DNA of 22,388 nucleotides, from contig JADHLS010000004.1 of assembly GCA_016780605.1 (NCBI GenBank), positions 1 through 22,388 of the forward strand. The letters are read 5' to 3'. The DNA comes from Reyranella sp. (GTDB taxonomy: Bacteria > Pseudomonadota > Alphaproteobacteria > Reyranellales > Reyranellaceae). A program made the translations under genes and the position numbers. The notes beneath the pieces were generated by a model. The model saw only the letters and a list, made by a program, of their open reading frames with translations. It searched no databases and was not told where the DNA came from. Positions 12,909 to 22,291 of this stretch are shown piece after piece; within the stretch, counting starts at the first letter, position 1; every line of letters starts with the position of its first letter.

Positions 12909-13658
12909 TCAGGGACCGTTCAACGAATTCAGGATGGCCTTGGTGAGCAGCTTGCCGATGCACTTCTGGCCGAAGTCGTTGAGGTGCAGACCGTCGAGCT
13001 GGACGAACTGGCCGTAGGGCATGCCGTCCTGGTACCAGCCTCTCATGATGTCGAAGCGGCGGAACAGGCCGGCCTCGTATTCCTTGGCCGACGCCGCCAT
13101 GATCTTCTCGTAGGCTTCCTTGTCGGGAGCCGCCACGACAGCGGGTACGTACTGCAGGTTCATCAACACGAAGTCCGCACCCAGCGACTTGCCGAGCGCC
13201 AGCCCGTTGCGCAGCCAATGGGCGAACTTGTCGAGCGGCATCTGGCGGATCGCCGCATTGGTGCCGGTCTGCCAGACCACCAGCGATGCCGGGTTCTCCT
13301 GCATCTCGCTGCGCATGCGCGCCGCCATCTCTTCGACGTCCTGCCCACCGATACCGCGGTTGATGACGTCGACGTCGATGCCCGGGAGCGCCTTGTCGAG
13401 CCCCATCTTGAGCTGGGCCGGATAGGCATAGGCCGGGTTGGACACCCCGTAACCCGAGGTCGAAGACGAACCGAGGGCGATGATGCGCAGCTTCTTGCGC
13501 TCGGCAATCGACTTGCGCGTCTCCGGCAGGGAACTGCCCAGCTCCAGCAGTTCGGGCTTGGCACGGCAGTATGTCATCGACTGCGAATAGCTGCCGGCCG
13601 GCACCAGCAGCAGCGCGAGCGCTGCCACCCATCCGAAGCGTCGCAGGTGACGGCTCAT
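12909..13658 (-). CDS. Secreted SGNH/GDSL-family esterase
   Basis: The 249-residue product has a signal peptide (basic MSRHLRRFGW, hydrophobic core VAALALLLVPAG). SGNH blocks follow in order: block I LGSSSTSG (62-69) with nucleophile S65, block II NRGIGGQD (100-107) with G104, block III GTNA (132-135) with N134, and block V DGLH (222-225) with D222 and H225. It should therefore act on ester bonds in the periplasm. The ATG overlaps the stop of the OpgC-family gene by 4 nt (ATGA), which indicates translational coupling. SGNH domains are often fused or paired with membrane O-acyltransferases that modify glycans, so a job in the same acylation pathway is inferred. The longer frame to 13898 lies inside the OpgC gene and is rejected. 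Confidence 0.9.
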   Translation of the reverse strand: MSRHLRRFGWVAALALLLVPAGSYSQSMTYCRAKPELLELGSSLPETRKSIAERKKLRIIALGSSSTSGYGVSNPAYAYPAQLKMGLDKALPGIDVDVINRGIGGQDVEEMAARMRSEMQENPASLVVWQTGTNAAIRQMPLDKFAHWLRNGLALGKSLGADFVLMNLQYVPAVVAAPDKEAYEKIMAASAKEYEAGLFRRFDIMRGWYQDGMPYGQFVQLDGLHLNDFGQKCIGKLLTKAILNSLNGP

Positions 13659-14806
13659 GTCGCGACCTCTGCGGTGCTCCGTCCGGGACCGGCCGACCCT
13701 CCACTCTTGAACCAGGTCGCCACATAGGCGGCTACGCACATGGCGACGATCCCTGCGGTGCTGACGACGATCTGCGACAGTATCGACTCCTCGAAGTATC
13801 GGATGGCGGTCTGGGCGGTCAACGCAAGGAACGTACCGATGCAGAATATAAGCAACGAATGTTCCCCGCACCTGCGAACTGGCTCCAAAATCCGCCACCG
13901 GAGGAAAGGCGCATTGAACGGCACCAGCACCCTGACCAGCCAGGCGAACGCCAGGAAGTGAACGACCCGCATGGGGGCGATATTCGTCTTGTCCATTGGG
14001 TAAATTAGGCGGTTGACCCAGGGCGGGATGCGCTCAGCCAGGGCGTTGAATTCAAAGGACATTGTCATGAGGAAGCCAAACAGAAGGTAGATCACCGCCA
14101 GGACCGTGAGCGTCGTGCGGAACCGGTCGAGCGATTTCAATCGCGGACCGAGCACGGCGCAGGCCGCACCGATGTGGAAAACGATCTGCCAGGCCAGTGG
14201 ATTGAAGAACCACACCCCCTTGTCCGGAGGATAAGCTGTCAGGTTCCAGTCGTAGTGGAGGGTCGGTATGTAGAGTGCGAGCGAGGCGGCGATCACCGCG
14301 AGCGGCCAGCGGATGATGACCGGCAGGACGAAGGGGAAGACGGCCAGCAGCAAAATATAGAGGGGCAGGACGTCGAGATTGGCCGGCCGGAAATTGAGCA
14401 GCGCCGCCTGCATCATGGCCTGGAACGGATTCTCGCCCAGCCCCATCATGGCGAACTCTTCGATCACCGAGGATGTATCGGTGGCGATCGACACGTAGGC
14501 GATCTCCGCAGTGTAGACCACGAACAGCAGGATGTGGGCGACATAGAGCTGCCAGACGCGGCGCCAGATTCGGGCGGCCGCGCGCAGCCAGCCCTCGCGC
14601 AGCATCATGCCGCTGTAGGCGATCACCGCGGTGTAGCCCGAGATGAAGACGAAGATCTCGGTGGCATCGCTGAAGCCGTAATTGCGAACCGTGAGCCAGT
14701 TCATCACGGTCGGCACGTGATCGAGGAAGATGAACCACAGCGCCAGGCCGCGGAACAGGTCGAGGCGGATGTCGCGACCGGACGGGACGACGGGTTTCAC
14801 GACCAT
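13655..14806 (-). CDS. opgC: OpgC-family membrane acyltransferase
   Basis: The 383-residue integral membrane protein has about ten hydrophobic segments. Its N-terminus, RDIRLDLFRGLALWFIFLDHVP, carries the RxDxxRGxA and conserved His of the acyltransferase-3 clan, to which OpgC belongs. OpgC transfers succinyl groups to osmoregulated periplasmic glucans in enterobacteria. Alphaproteobacterial relatives are annotated OpgC-domain proteins with less certain donors. The start at 14806 (MVVKPV) matches the family. There is no clear ribosome-binding site. The last codon overlaps the SGNH start. The CoA-transferase gene lies 113 nt upstream on the same strand and may share a transcript. The glucan target is inference, because opgG and opgH are not in the window. 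Confidence 0.88.
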   Translation of the reverse strand: MVVKPVVPSGRDIRLDLFRGLALWFIFLDHVPTVMNWLTVRNYGFSDATEIFVFISGYTAVIAYSGMMLREGWLRAAARIWRRVWQLYVAHILLFVVYTAEIAYVSIATDTSSVIEEFAMMGLGENPFQAMMQAALLNFRPANLDVLPLYILLLAVFPFVLPVIIRWPLAVIAASLALYIPTLHYDWNLTAYPPDKGVWFFNPLAWQIVFHIGAACAVLGPRLKSLDRFRTTLTVLAVIYLLFGFLMTMSFEFNALAERIPPWVNRLIYPMDKTNIAPMRVVHFLAFAWLVRVLVPFNAPFLRWRILEPVRRCGEHSLLIFCIGTFLALTAQTAIRYFEESILSQIVVSTAGIVAMCVAAYVATWFKSGGSAGPGRSTAEVAT

Positions 14807-14919
14807 GGTCTGGTCATTGGTATCCCAGACGGCTGGTCGAGGCCATGGCGCGGCGATCAGCGATCGGCGCCGAGAATCTCCTCGACCTTCTCGGCCAGTA
14901 TCTCGCCGCGCTCCGGCAC

Positions 14920-16119
14920 CTAGCCAATGATCTTCTTGTCCCTCAAGGCGGCGATGTCCTTGCTGCTCAGTCCCGCGATCTTCCCCAGCACCTGGTCGGT
15001 GTGCTCGCCGAGCGCCGGCGGCGGGCGCGTGTCGTCGACCGGGGTGTCGGAGAAGCGATAGTTCGAGCCGATGATCGGCACCTCTCCGGCCTTGCTGTGC
15101 TTGTAGGTCTTCAGCATGCCGCGGCGCTTGACCTCGGGCTCGTCGAGCGCCTCCTTCATGGTGCGGATCGGACCGGCCGGCAGGTGGCGCAGCTTGTGGC
15201 CCCAGTTCTCCTTGGTGTCGGTCTTCAGCACCTCTTCCATCATGCGCGTCAGCTCGGGCTTGTTGGCGACGCGGTCGGCGAGCTGGGCGAAACGCGGATC
15301 GGTCGCCCATTCGGGATGGCCGAGCGCCTTGCAGGTGTCGGTGAACAGCTTCTGGTTGGCGACGGCCATGTAGATCTTGCCGTTCTTGGTCTCGAACGAG
15401 CTGTTGGGCGCCGACGCGAAGTGGCCGTTGCCGGCGCGGCGCGGCTGCTCGCCGCCGATCAGGTAGTAGGAACCCATGTTGCCGAGCGCTGCGAGCGCGG
15501 TGTCGTAGAGCGCGAGATCGACGTGCTGACCCTTGCCCGTGCTGGTGCGCGCGAACAGCGCCGCGTTGATCGCCGCCACCGAATGGATCGCCGTCATGGT
15601 ATCGACGATGGCGATGGCGTGCCGCAGGCCCTCGCCGTTGGCCTCGCCGTTAACGCTCATCATGCCCGATTCGGCCTGCAGCACCGGATCGTAGCCCGGC
15701 CGGTCCGACAATGGTCCGGTCTGACCGTAGGCCGAGATCGAGAGATAGATCAGGCGAGGAAACTTCTTGTGCAGGCTTTCGTAGTCGAAGCCGTATTTCT
15801 TCGGCACGCCGGGGCGGAAGTTCTGCACCAGCACGTCGGCGGTCTCGAGCAGCTTCATCACCACCGCCTGGCCCTCGGGCTTGGTGAAGTCGAGCGCCAC
15901 GCTCTTCTTGCCGCGGTTGAAGGTCATGAAGAAGTGGCTTTCGCCGCCGACGCGCGGGCCCGCGCCCTTGCGCGTGTCGTCGCCGCCGTCGGGATTCTCG
16001 ATCTTGATCACGTCGGCACCCATGTCGGACAGGATCTGGGTGCACATCGGCCCCGCGATCACGCGAGAGAAATCGATGACGCGGATGCCTTCGAGCGGCG
16101 GACGACCGGATTGTGACAT
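14920..16119 (-). CDS. CaiB/BaiF family (class III) CoA-transferase
   Basis: The 399-residue product has the class III CoA-transferase layout. The N-terminal RVIDFSRVIAGPMCTQILSDMGADVIKIE is the CoA-binding Rossmann part. The catalytic Asp is D173 in AIVDTMTAIHS, the position of D169 in formyl-CoA transferase. YDPVLQAESGMMSVNG (143-158) and GQHVDLALYDTALAAL follow. It would move CoA between carboxylic acids; the substrates cannot be told from sequence. It is divergent from a Bug-family binding-protein gene only 65 nt away. This pairing is common in betaproteobacteria and in some alphaproteobacteria and suggests import and activation of an organic acid. It precedes the OpgC gene on the same strand. 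Confidence 0.93.
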   Translation of the reverse strand: MSQSGRPPLEGIRVIDFSRVIAGPMCTQILSDMGADVIKIENPDGGDDTRKGAGPRVGGESHFFMTFNRGKKSVALDFTKPEGQAVVMKLLETADVLVQNFRPGVPKKYGFDYESLHKKFPRLIYLSISAYGQTGPLSDRPGYDPVLQAESGMMSVNGEANGEGLRHAIAIVDTMTAIHSVAAINAALFARTSTGKGQHVDLALYDTALAALGNMGSYYLIGGEQPRRAGNGHFASAPNSSFETKNGKIYMAVANQKLFTDTCKALGHPEWATDPRFAQLADRVANKPELTRMMEEVLKTDTKENWGHKLRHLPAGPIRTMKEALDEPEVKRRGMLKTYKHSKAGEVPIIGSNYRFSDTPVDDTRPPPALGEHTDQVLGKIAGLSSKDIAALRDKKIIG

Positions 16120-16184
16120 GGCTGCAGGGTAGGGCTGCAGGCGCTCAGCTGTCCATGCGCGGCATTTGCTTTAGACTGCAGGGC

Positions 16185-17162
16185 ATGTCTTCGTTTCGCA
16201 CATCGCTGTCTCGCCGCGCCCTCTTCGCCTTGCCTGCCCTCGCCGCGTTTCCAGTCGCCGCACAAACCGATTATCCCAGCAAGCCGATCCGCATCATCGT
16301 GCCCTTTGCGCCAGGCGGCTCGGGCGACATCACCGCGCGCCTGGTCGGCAAGTACATCGAGGACAAGACCGGCCAGCCCTTCGTGGTCGAGAACAAGCCT
16401 GGCGCCAACGGCATCGTCGGCGTGCTGGCCGTGAAGTCGGCCGCTCCCGACGGCTATACGCTGATGCTGGCCACCACCTCGACCAACGCCGCCAACATCC
16501 ACATGTTCAAGAGCCCGGGCTACGATCCGGACAAGGATTTTACGGTGGTGGGGGTGATCGGCTCGAGCGGCGCTTTCATCGTCGTGCCCGCCGATAGCCC
16601 TTACAAGACGCTCAATGATCTTCTGACCTACGCCAAGGCCAATCCCGGCAAGCTGAACTTCGGCTACTTCAATGCCAGTTCCCAGGTGCCCGCCGAGGTC
16701 CTGGCCAAGCGCGCCGGCGTCGAATGGCAGGCCGTCGCCTACAAGGCGATCGGCAATGCCTGGACCGATCTCTACGCCGGCGCCATCCAGTTCATGTTCG
16801 TCGACCTGACGGCCGGCCGCGGCCAGGTCGTGGCCGACAAGGCGCGGCCGCTCGCCATCACCTTGCCGCAGCGCAGCCCGCTCTATCCCGACCTGCCGAC
16901 ACTGGCCGAGACATTCCCGGACTTCACGAGCACGGGCTTTCTCGCCATCGCCGTCCCCAAGGCGACGCCGATCGCCATCCAGGAGAAGCTGAACGCGTTG
17001 ATCAACGAGGCCATCACCTCGCCCGACATCCAGAACCGCCTGATCAACGAGTTCGCCTTGACGGCCAAGCCGCTCACCCTGGCGCAATGCGCCGCGCAGG
17101 ACCGCGAGGAGCGCGCCAAATGGGCGGACTACGTGAAGATCGCCAGGATCGAGCCGCAATAG
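16185..17162 (+). CDS. Bug/TctC-family tripartite tricarboxylate transporter binding protein
   Basis: The 325-residue product has an N-terminal signal with a twin arginine (LSRRALFALPALAAFPVAAQ) and the Bug-family start YPSKPIRIIVPFAPGGSGDITARL. Further family motifs are VENKPGANGIVG, AAPDGYTLMLATTSTNA and PDFTSTGFLAIAVP. Bug proteins are periplasmic receptors that grip carboxylates through two ordered waters. Most are orphans without the TctA/TctB membrane parts, as here. The start at 16185 was chosen because it opens the signal peptide. CTGCAG occurs three times in the short divergent upstream region. The neighbouring CoA-transferase suggests a shared organic-acid substrate; its identity is unknown. 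Confidence 0.93.
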   Translation: MSSFRTSLSRRALFALPALAAFPVAAQTDYPSKPIRIIVPFAPGGSGDITARLVGKYIEDKTGQPFVVENKPGANGIVGVLAVKSAAPDGYTLMLATTSTNAANIHMFKSPGYDPDKDFTVVGVIGSSGAFIVVPADSPYKTLNDLLTYAKANPGKLNFGYFNASSQVPAEVLAKRAGVEWQAVAYKAIGNAWTDLYAGAIQFMFVDLTAGRGQVVADKARPLAITLPQRSPLYPDLPTLAETFPDFTSTGFLAIAVPKATPIAIQEKLNALINEAITSPDIQNRLINEFALTAKPLTLAQCAAQDREERAKWADYVKIARIEPQ

Positions 17163-17184
17163 CCTTTGCCCGCCCTCATTGCCG

Positions 17185-18560
17185 CTACACCAGTGAGCGC
17201 GCGTCGCGACGCACCGTGAGGTCGGCGGCCTCGCCATAGACCGGGACCTCGGCCTGCCAGCCGAGCTCGCTCGCCACGCGCCGGCAGAGGGTGTCCGCGG
17301 CGTGATCCTCACCGTGGATGACGAACGTCCGCTGCGGCGCCTGCGGGCCGCTCGCCAGCCAGCGCAGGATCTCGTCGGCATCGGCATGGGCCGAGAGCAT
17401 GTCGAGCGATTCGACGGCGGCCCGGACGGGCACCAGCTGGCCATGGATGGTGAGCTCCCGGGCGCCAGCATGCAGCTGGGCGCCGCGCGTGCCGGCGGCC
17501 TGGAAGCCGGTCAGCAGGATGGTGTTGCGGGGATCGGGCGCCATCGCCTTGAGATGGTGCAGCACCCGGCCGCCGGTCGCCATGCCGCTCGCCGAGACGA
17601 TCACCATCGGCATGGTCTGCCGATCGAGGCTCTTGGATTCCTCGACGCTCTGCACGTAGTGCGCGACGCTGCACATGCGGCGGCACTCGCCGTCGCCCAG
17701 CCTGTGATCGCCGACGTGCCGGCACAGGATGTCGGAGGCATCGATCGCCATCGGGCTGTCGAGATAGATGGGGATCGGCGGGAGAGCGCCGCGTCTCTTC
17801 AGCCGGTCGAGGTGATAGAGCAGCGATTGCGCGCGGCCGACGGCGAAAGCCGGGATGATGACCGTACCGCCGCGTGCCGCCGTGCTGGAGACGATTTCCG
17901 CCAATCGCTGTTCGACATCGGTCGTGTCGTGCCGGCGGTCGCCATAAGTCGATTCGACGACGACGAAGTCGCTCGCCGGCCGCCGGGCAGGCTCGAGCAT
18001 GACCGGGTCATGCGGCCGCCCGAGGTCGCCGCTGAACAGAACGGAGACGGCGCCATCGTCCAGGCGGACCATGGCGGCGCCGAGGATGTGGCCCGCCGGC
18101 AGGAACATCGCTGTCACCTCATCGATCGGCTGGAAGGACGGGCCGAACGGGACAGTACGCAGGTAGCGCAAGGCCGCCCGCGCCTCCTCGACGGTATAGA
18201 GGGGGAGCGCCGGCTTGTGCCGGGAATAACCGTGACGATTGGCGAACTCGGCATCCCGCTCCAGCAGGTGTCCGCTGTCGACCAGCAGGATCTCGCAAAG
18301 ATCGCGCGTCGCCGGCGTGCACCAGACCGGGCCGCGAAAGCCCTTCCTCACCAGCACCGGCAGGTAGCCGGAATGGTCGAGATGGGCATGGGTGAGAACG
18401 ACCGCATCGATCGACGTCGGATCGACCGGCAGCTCGGCCCAGTTCCGCTCCTTCAGCTCCCTCTGGCCCTGGAACAGCCCGCAATCGACCAGCAGCTTGC
18501 TCCTGCCGGCGGTCACCAGTGTCTTCGACCCGGTGACCGTCTGCGTCGCCCCGAGAAAAG

Positions 18561-18570
<10 letters not shown>
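17185..18570 (-). CDS. Metallo-beta-lactamase / beta-CASP ribonuclease-like protein
   Basis: The 461-residue product has a metallo-beta-lactamase core with the zinc motif HAHLDH (61-66), then H161 in LPAGHILGAA and D182 in FSGDLGR. Next is a beta-CASP domain: ESTYGDR (206-212), PAFAVGRAQ motif, a Ser-Ala-Ser-Gly-Met loop (VIVSASGMATGGR). A C-terminal RMMBL segment (LSAHADADEIL) and final His (VIHGEDHAA) complete the set. This is the CPSF73-like/YSH1 family (COG1236) of RNA-processing nucleases, so endo- or 5'-exoribonuclease action is likely. The start overlaps the end of the LOG-family gene by 10 nt, so the two are coupled. The FNR-like box upstream of that gene probably governs both. Confidence 0.92.
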
Positions 18571-19418
<848 letters not shown>

Positions 19419-19425
19419 TGCTCAA

Positions 19426-19466
19426 ATGATACCGGCACACGCCAGTGCGGTTTTGACCCAGGTCAA
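19426..19466 (-). promoter_or_regulatory. FNR/FixK-type box and -10 of the LOG/beta-CASP operon
   Basis: TTGACCCAGGTCAA (19453-19466) has the TTGA-N6-TCAA form bound by FNR/FixK/DNR regulators, with perfect 6-bp arms. On the minus strand TATCAT (19426-19431, 5 of 6 to consensus) follows. The box centre is 28.5 bp before the upstream edge of the -10, so it sits at about -40.5 to -41.5 from the predicted start, the class II activator position. The start would fall at about 19419, next to the ATG at 19418. A flanking extension of the arms (CGG/CCG) also makes a hairpin. Confidence 0.65.
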
Positions 19467-19485
19467 ACCGCCCTGGGCATGTGTT

Positions 19486-20244
19486 CTAGAACCACGTGCG
19501 CACGCCGGCGGTGAAGCGCAGCTGCTGGGTCGAACCGCCGGCGGCGCTGACATAGTCGGCCGTGGCGCCGTACTGCCCCAGGTAGGTGATGCCCACATAG
19601 GGCGCGAATTGCCGGGTGACCTCGTAGCGAAGACGCAGACCGGCATCGAGCTCCGACAGGCCGGCACCGACCTGCCGCGCCGGGTCGTCCTTGGTGTAGA
19701 AGTTGAGCTCGACCTGCGGCTGCAGGATCAGGCGCTGCGTGATCAGGAGGTCGTAGCGCGCCTCCAGCCGGGCGGCGAGATGTCCGTCGCCGCTGACATA
19801 GCCGAAGGCCGAGACCTTGAACCACTGCGGCGCCAAACCCTGGATGCCAATCGCGCCCCAGCCGCGAGTCGGCTTAGAATCGAGATCCCATCGCGTGCCG
19901 ACCAGGGCGTCGAAGTAGGTGGTGATGGCCCGGCCGTAGTACAGCTGCTGGATGCCGTCATCCAGCTCGCCTTGGCTGTACCGGCCCTCGGTCAGCAGCC
20001 AGGCCTTGTTCTCATCGGTGCCCATCCAGGCTTCCGCTTCCCAACGCAGCGTGTTGCCGTTGGCAAAGCCGAAGCGTCCCTCCAGCTGATCGACCAGCAG
20101 ATGGGCGAGGATGGCCTGATCCAGCATCCTCGGCATGTCATGCATCTGCGGCTGCTCGGCCGCGGGAGCGTTTTGGGCGCGGGCACCGCCGGCGACAGTG
20201 GAAAGTGCCAGGGCCATGCAAAGAACTGCAACGAACCGGTTCAT
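19486..20244 (-). CDS. copB: Copper resistance outer-membrane protein CopB
   Basis: The 252-residue product has a signal peptide (MNRFVAVLCMALALSTVAGGARAQ). A domain of alternating amphipathic strands follows, typical of the CopB outer-membrane barrel: GRFGFANGNTLRWEAEAWMGTDENKAWL, GWGAIGIQGLAPQWFKVSAFGYVSGDGHLAARLEARYDLLITQRLILQPQVELNFY, and it ends ...GVRTWF with a terminal Phe. The Met/His-rich N-terminal region of longer homologues is reduced here to QMHDMPRM. The ATG overlaps the CopA stop by 4 nt (ATGA). It is last in the copper operon. A role in copper sequestration or export at the outer membrane is known for the family. Confidence 0.92.
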   Translation of the reverse strand: MNRFVAVLCMALALSTVAGGARAQNAPAAEQPQMHDMPRMLDQAILAHLLVDQLEGRFGFANGNTLRWEAEAWMGTDENKAWLLTEGRYSQGELDDGIQQLYYGRAITTYFDALVGTRWDLDSKPTRGWGAIGIQGLAPQWFKVSAFGYVSGDGHLAARLEARYDLLITQRLILQPQVELNFYTKDDPARQVGAGLSELDAGLRLRYEVTRQFAPYVGITYLGQYGATADYVSAAGGSTQQLRFTAGVRTWF

Positions 20245-21956
20245 GATATGCGCACCTCGCGCATCATGCCGAGCTCCATGTGGTAGAGCAGGTGACAGTG
20301 GAAGGCCCACCGCCCGGGCTCGTCGGCGCTCACCAGGAAGCTCAGCCTCTCCGCCGGCTTGACGAGAATGGTGTGCTTGTAGGGTCGATAGTCGCCCTGC
20401 CCGTTCTCCAGCTCGCTCCACACGCCGTGCATGTGCATGGGGTGGTCCATCATCGTGTCGTTGATCAGGGTGAAGCGGACCCGCTCGCCGAGCTTCAGCA
20501 TGACGGGAGCGGCATCGGAGAACTTGGTGCCGTCGAAGCTCCACATGAAGCGTTCCATGTTGCCCGTCAGGTGCATGACGATCTCACGCGTCGGCGGCCG
20601 CGGATCGTTGCCGCGCTTGGCGTTGCGCAGGTCGCTCAGCAGCAGCACGCGCCGGCCATTGCCGTCGAGTCCGTCGCCCGGCTCCGAGAGACGCGATCGC
20701 GTCACCATGGCGACATTGTCGACGCCGACGCGGCCCGCGAGCCGCGGCGCAGCAGACTGGCCGGACATGGCCGGCGCCGATTGCCCGCCACTGTGATCCA
20801 TCCCCGGCATCGCATGCCCGGCGTGGCCGCCCGCCCCATGGTCCATGCCCATGTCGGCCATGGTGCGCAGCGGCCGCGGATCCATCGGCGGCACGGCGGC
20901 GCTCATGCCGGGCTGTGGCGCCAGCGTGCCGCGGGCATAGCCGGTGCGATCCTGAACCTGGGCGAAGATCGTGTAGGCCTGCGGCTCGCGCGGCTCGACG
21001 ATGACGTCGTAGGTCTCGCCCGGGGCGATGCGGAACTCGTCGACCGTCACCGGCACGATGTCGTTCCCATCGCTCTGCACCACCGTCATCTTGAGGCCGG
21101 GAATGCGCACATCGAAGATGCTCATGGTGCCGGCATCGATGAAGCGCAGCCGCACACGCTCGCCCGGACGGAACAGCGCCGTCCAGTTGGCGGCGGGCGG
21201 CTGGCCGTTCATCAGATAGGTGTAAGTGGCGCCCGACACGTCGAGGATGTCGGTGGGGCTCATGCGCATGTTGCCCCACATCAGGCGGTCCTGGACCGTC
21301 GGCCCCAGCCCATCGCGCCTGGCGTCCTGGATGAAGGTGCCGAGCGTGCGGCGATTGTAGTTGTAGTAGTCGCTCTGGAACTTGAGGTTGCTGATGATCC
21401 TGAGCGGGCTTTCGTCGCTCCAGTCGGAGAGCACGATCACATAGTCGCGGTCGAAACGGTTGGCGAAGCCGCCTTTGGGGTCGATGACGATCGAGCCGTA
21501 GACGCCGGTCTGCTCCTCAGGCCCATGCGCATGGTACCAATAGGTGCCGCTCTGCTTCAGCGGAAAGCGGTAGACGAAGGTCTCCCCCGTCTTGATGCCG
21601 CTGTAACTGAAGCCCGGAACGCCATCCATCTCCGTGGGGATCCTGAAGCCATGCCAATGCAGCGAGCTGGTGAAGGGCAGCCGGTTGGTGACCGAGATCG
21701 TCACCGTGTCGCCCTCGCGCATGCGCAAGGTCGGGCCGGGGATCTGGCCGTTGATGGCGGTGGCCGTCCGCGTCCATCCCGTGATGTTGAACGGCATGGT
21801 GGCGAGTTCGAGCTTGAAGTCAGTGCCGCTCAGGACCGAGGCAGAGGTGCGGGCCATAGCCAATCCCGGCGACAGCGCCGTCACGGCGCCGGCAGCAGCA
21901 ATGCCTTGGACGAAGCGACGCCGTCCGATGATCGGCGTAGAGGGATCGTGAGGCAT
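20241..21956 (-). CDS. copA: CopA-type periplasmic multicopper oxidase
   Basis: The 571-residue product has a Tat signal (GRRRFVQGIAAAGAVTALSP) and three cupredoxin domains. All four copper-binding motifs are present: HWHG (100-103), HAH (142-144), HPMHMHG (505-511) and HCHLLYHMELGM (553-564) with the type-1 Cys and Met. A Met/His-rich insert (about 366-400, MADMGMDHGAGGHAGHAMPGMDHSG) is the copper-loading region of CopA/PcoA. It would oxidise Cu(I) to Cu(II) in the periplasm. GGGAGG lies 6 nt before the ATG at 21956 but too near an overlapping GTG (21959), so the ATG is chosen. The upstream CusF-like gene's stop overlaps this start, so all three copper genes are coupled. Confidence 0.95.
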   Translation of the reverse strand: MPHDPSTPIIGRRRFVQGIAAAGAVTALSPGLAMARTSASVLSGTDFKLELATMPFNITGWTRTATAINGQIPGPTLRMREGDTVTISVTNRLPFTSSLHWHGFRIPTEMDGVPGFSYSGIKTGETFVYRFPLKQSGTYWYHAHGPEEQTGVYGSIVIDPKGGFANRFDRDYVIVLSDWSDESPLRIISNLKFQSDYYNYNRRTLGTFIQDARRDGLGPTVQDRLMWGNMRMSPTDILDVSGATYTYLMNGQPPAANWTALFRPGERVRLRFIDAGTMSIFDVRIPGLKMTVVQSDGNDIVPVTVDEFRIAPGETYDVIVEPREPQAYTIFAQVQDRTGYARGTLAPQPGMSAAVPPMDPRPLRTMADMGMDHGAGGHAGHAMPGMDHSGGQSAPAMSGQSAAPRLAGRVGVDNVAMVTRSRLSEPGDGLDGNGRRVLLLSDLRNAKRGNDPRPPTREIVMHLTGNMERFMWSFDGTKFSDAAPVMLKLGERVRFTLINDTMMDHPMHMHGVWSELENGQGDYRPYKHTILVKPAERLSFLVSADEPGRWAFHCHLLYHMELGMMREVRIS

Positions 21957-22291
21957 CACTGTCCTCCCGCCGGCGCAATCGATTGGATAACGTACATGCC
22001 GTCGCCCCCGCGCTGCATCGTGAAGGTGACCCGCGCACCGAGCTTGAGGGCCTTGAGGTCGACCGACGGGGCAACGGCGAAGTCCATGGTCATCGCCGGC
22101 CAGCCGATCGCCGGGATCGGATTGTGGGCGAGGTTGACCTTGTGGCCGGCAGCATCGATGGATTTGACGGTGCCGGTGCCCTGGACGTGCGCCGCCTGCG
22201 CGACCTGCGGGGCGGGCGCTTGCGCGTGGTCCATCTTGCTATGGTCGATCTGGCCATGATCGACCGGGGATGCGGCAAGGACCGGCGCCAT
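21956..22291 (-). CDS. CusF-like copper-binding protein, possibly N-terminally incomplete
   Basis: The C-terminal 75 residues match the CusF fold: GTGTVKSIDAAGHKVNLAHNPIPAIGWPAMTMDF, including the Trp and the MTM pair that bind Cu(I) or Ag(I) in CusF. It ends FTMQRGGDGMYVIQSIAPAGGQ. The first 40 residues are rich in His, Met and Asp (VDHGQIDHSKMDHAQ), another copper-binding feature. From the ATG at 22291 there is no signal peptide, though such proteins are periplasmic. The frame is open with no stop up to the window edge, so the true start may lie beyond 22388, or the domain may be fused to an upstream protein. It is first of the visible copper operon and overlaps the copA start. Confidence 0.82.
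   Translation of the reverse strand: MAPVLAASPVDHGQIDHSKMDHAQAPAPQVAQAAHVQGTGTVKSIDAAGHKVNLAHNPIPAIGWPAMTMDFAVAPSVDLKALKLGARVTFTMQRGGDGMYVIQSIAPAGGQ

Noticed and set aside
13659..13898. Upstream extension of the SGNH frame
   Set aside because: It lies entirely inside the OpgC gene. The ATG at 13658 opens a proper signal peptide and makes the ATGA overlap.
14857..14919. Twenty sense codons in frame after the CoA-transferase stop (reading VPERGEILAEKVEEILGADR)
   Set aside because: It looks helix-like, but the CoA-transferase already ends at the usual place for its family, and there is no sign of readthrough or of a separate start site.
16122..16181. Three CTGCAG copies between the CoA-transferase and Bug genes
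   Set aside because: A short GC-rich hexamer with irregular spacing. It might be an operator but could as well be chance.
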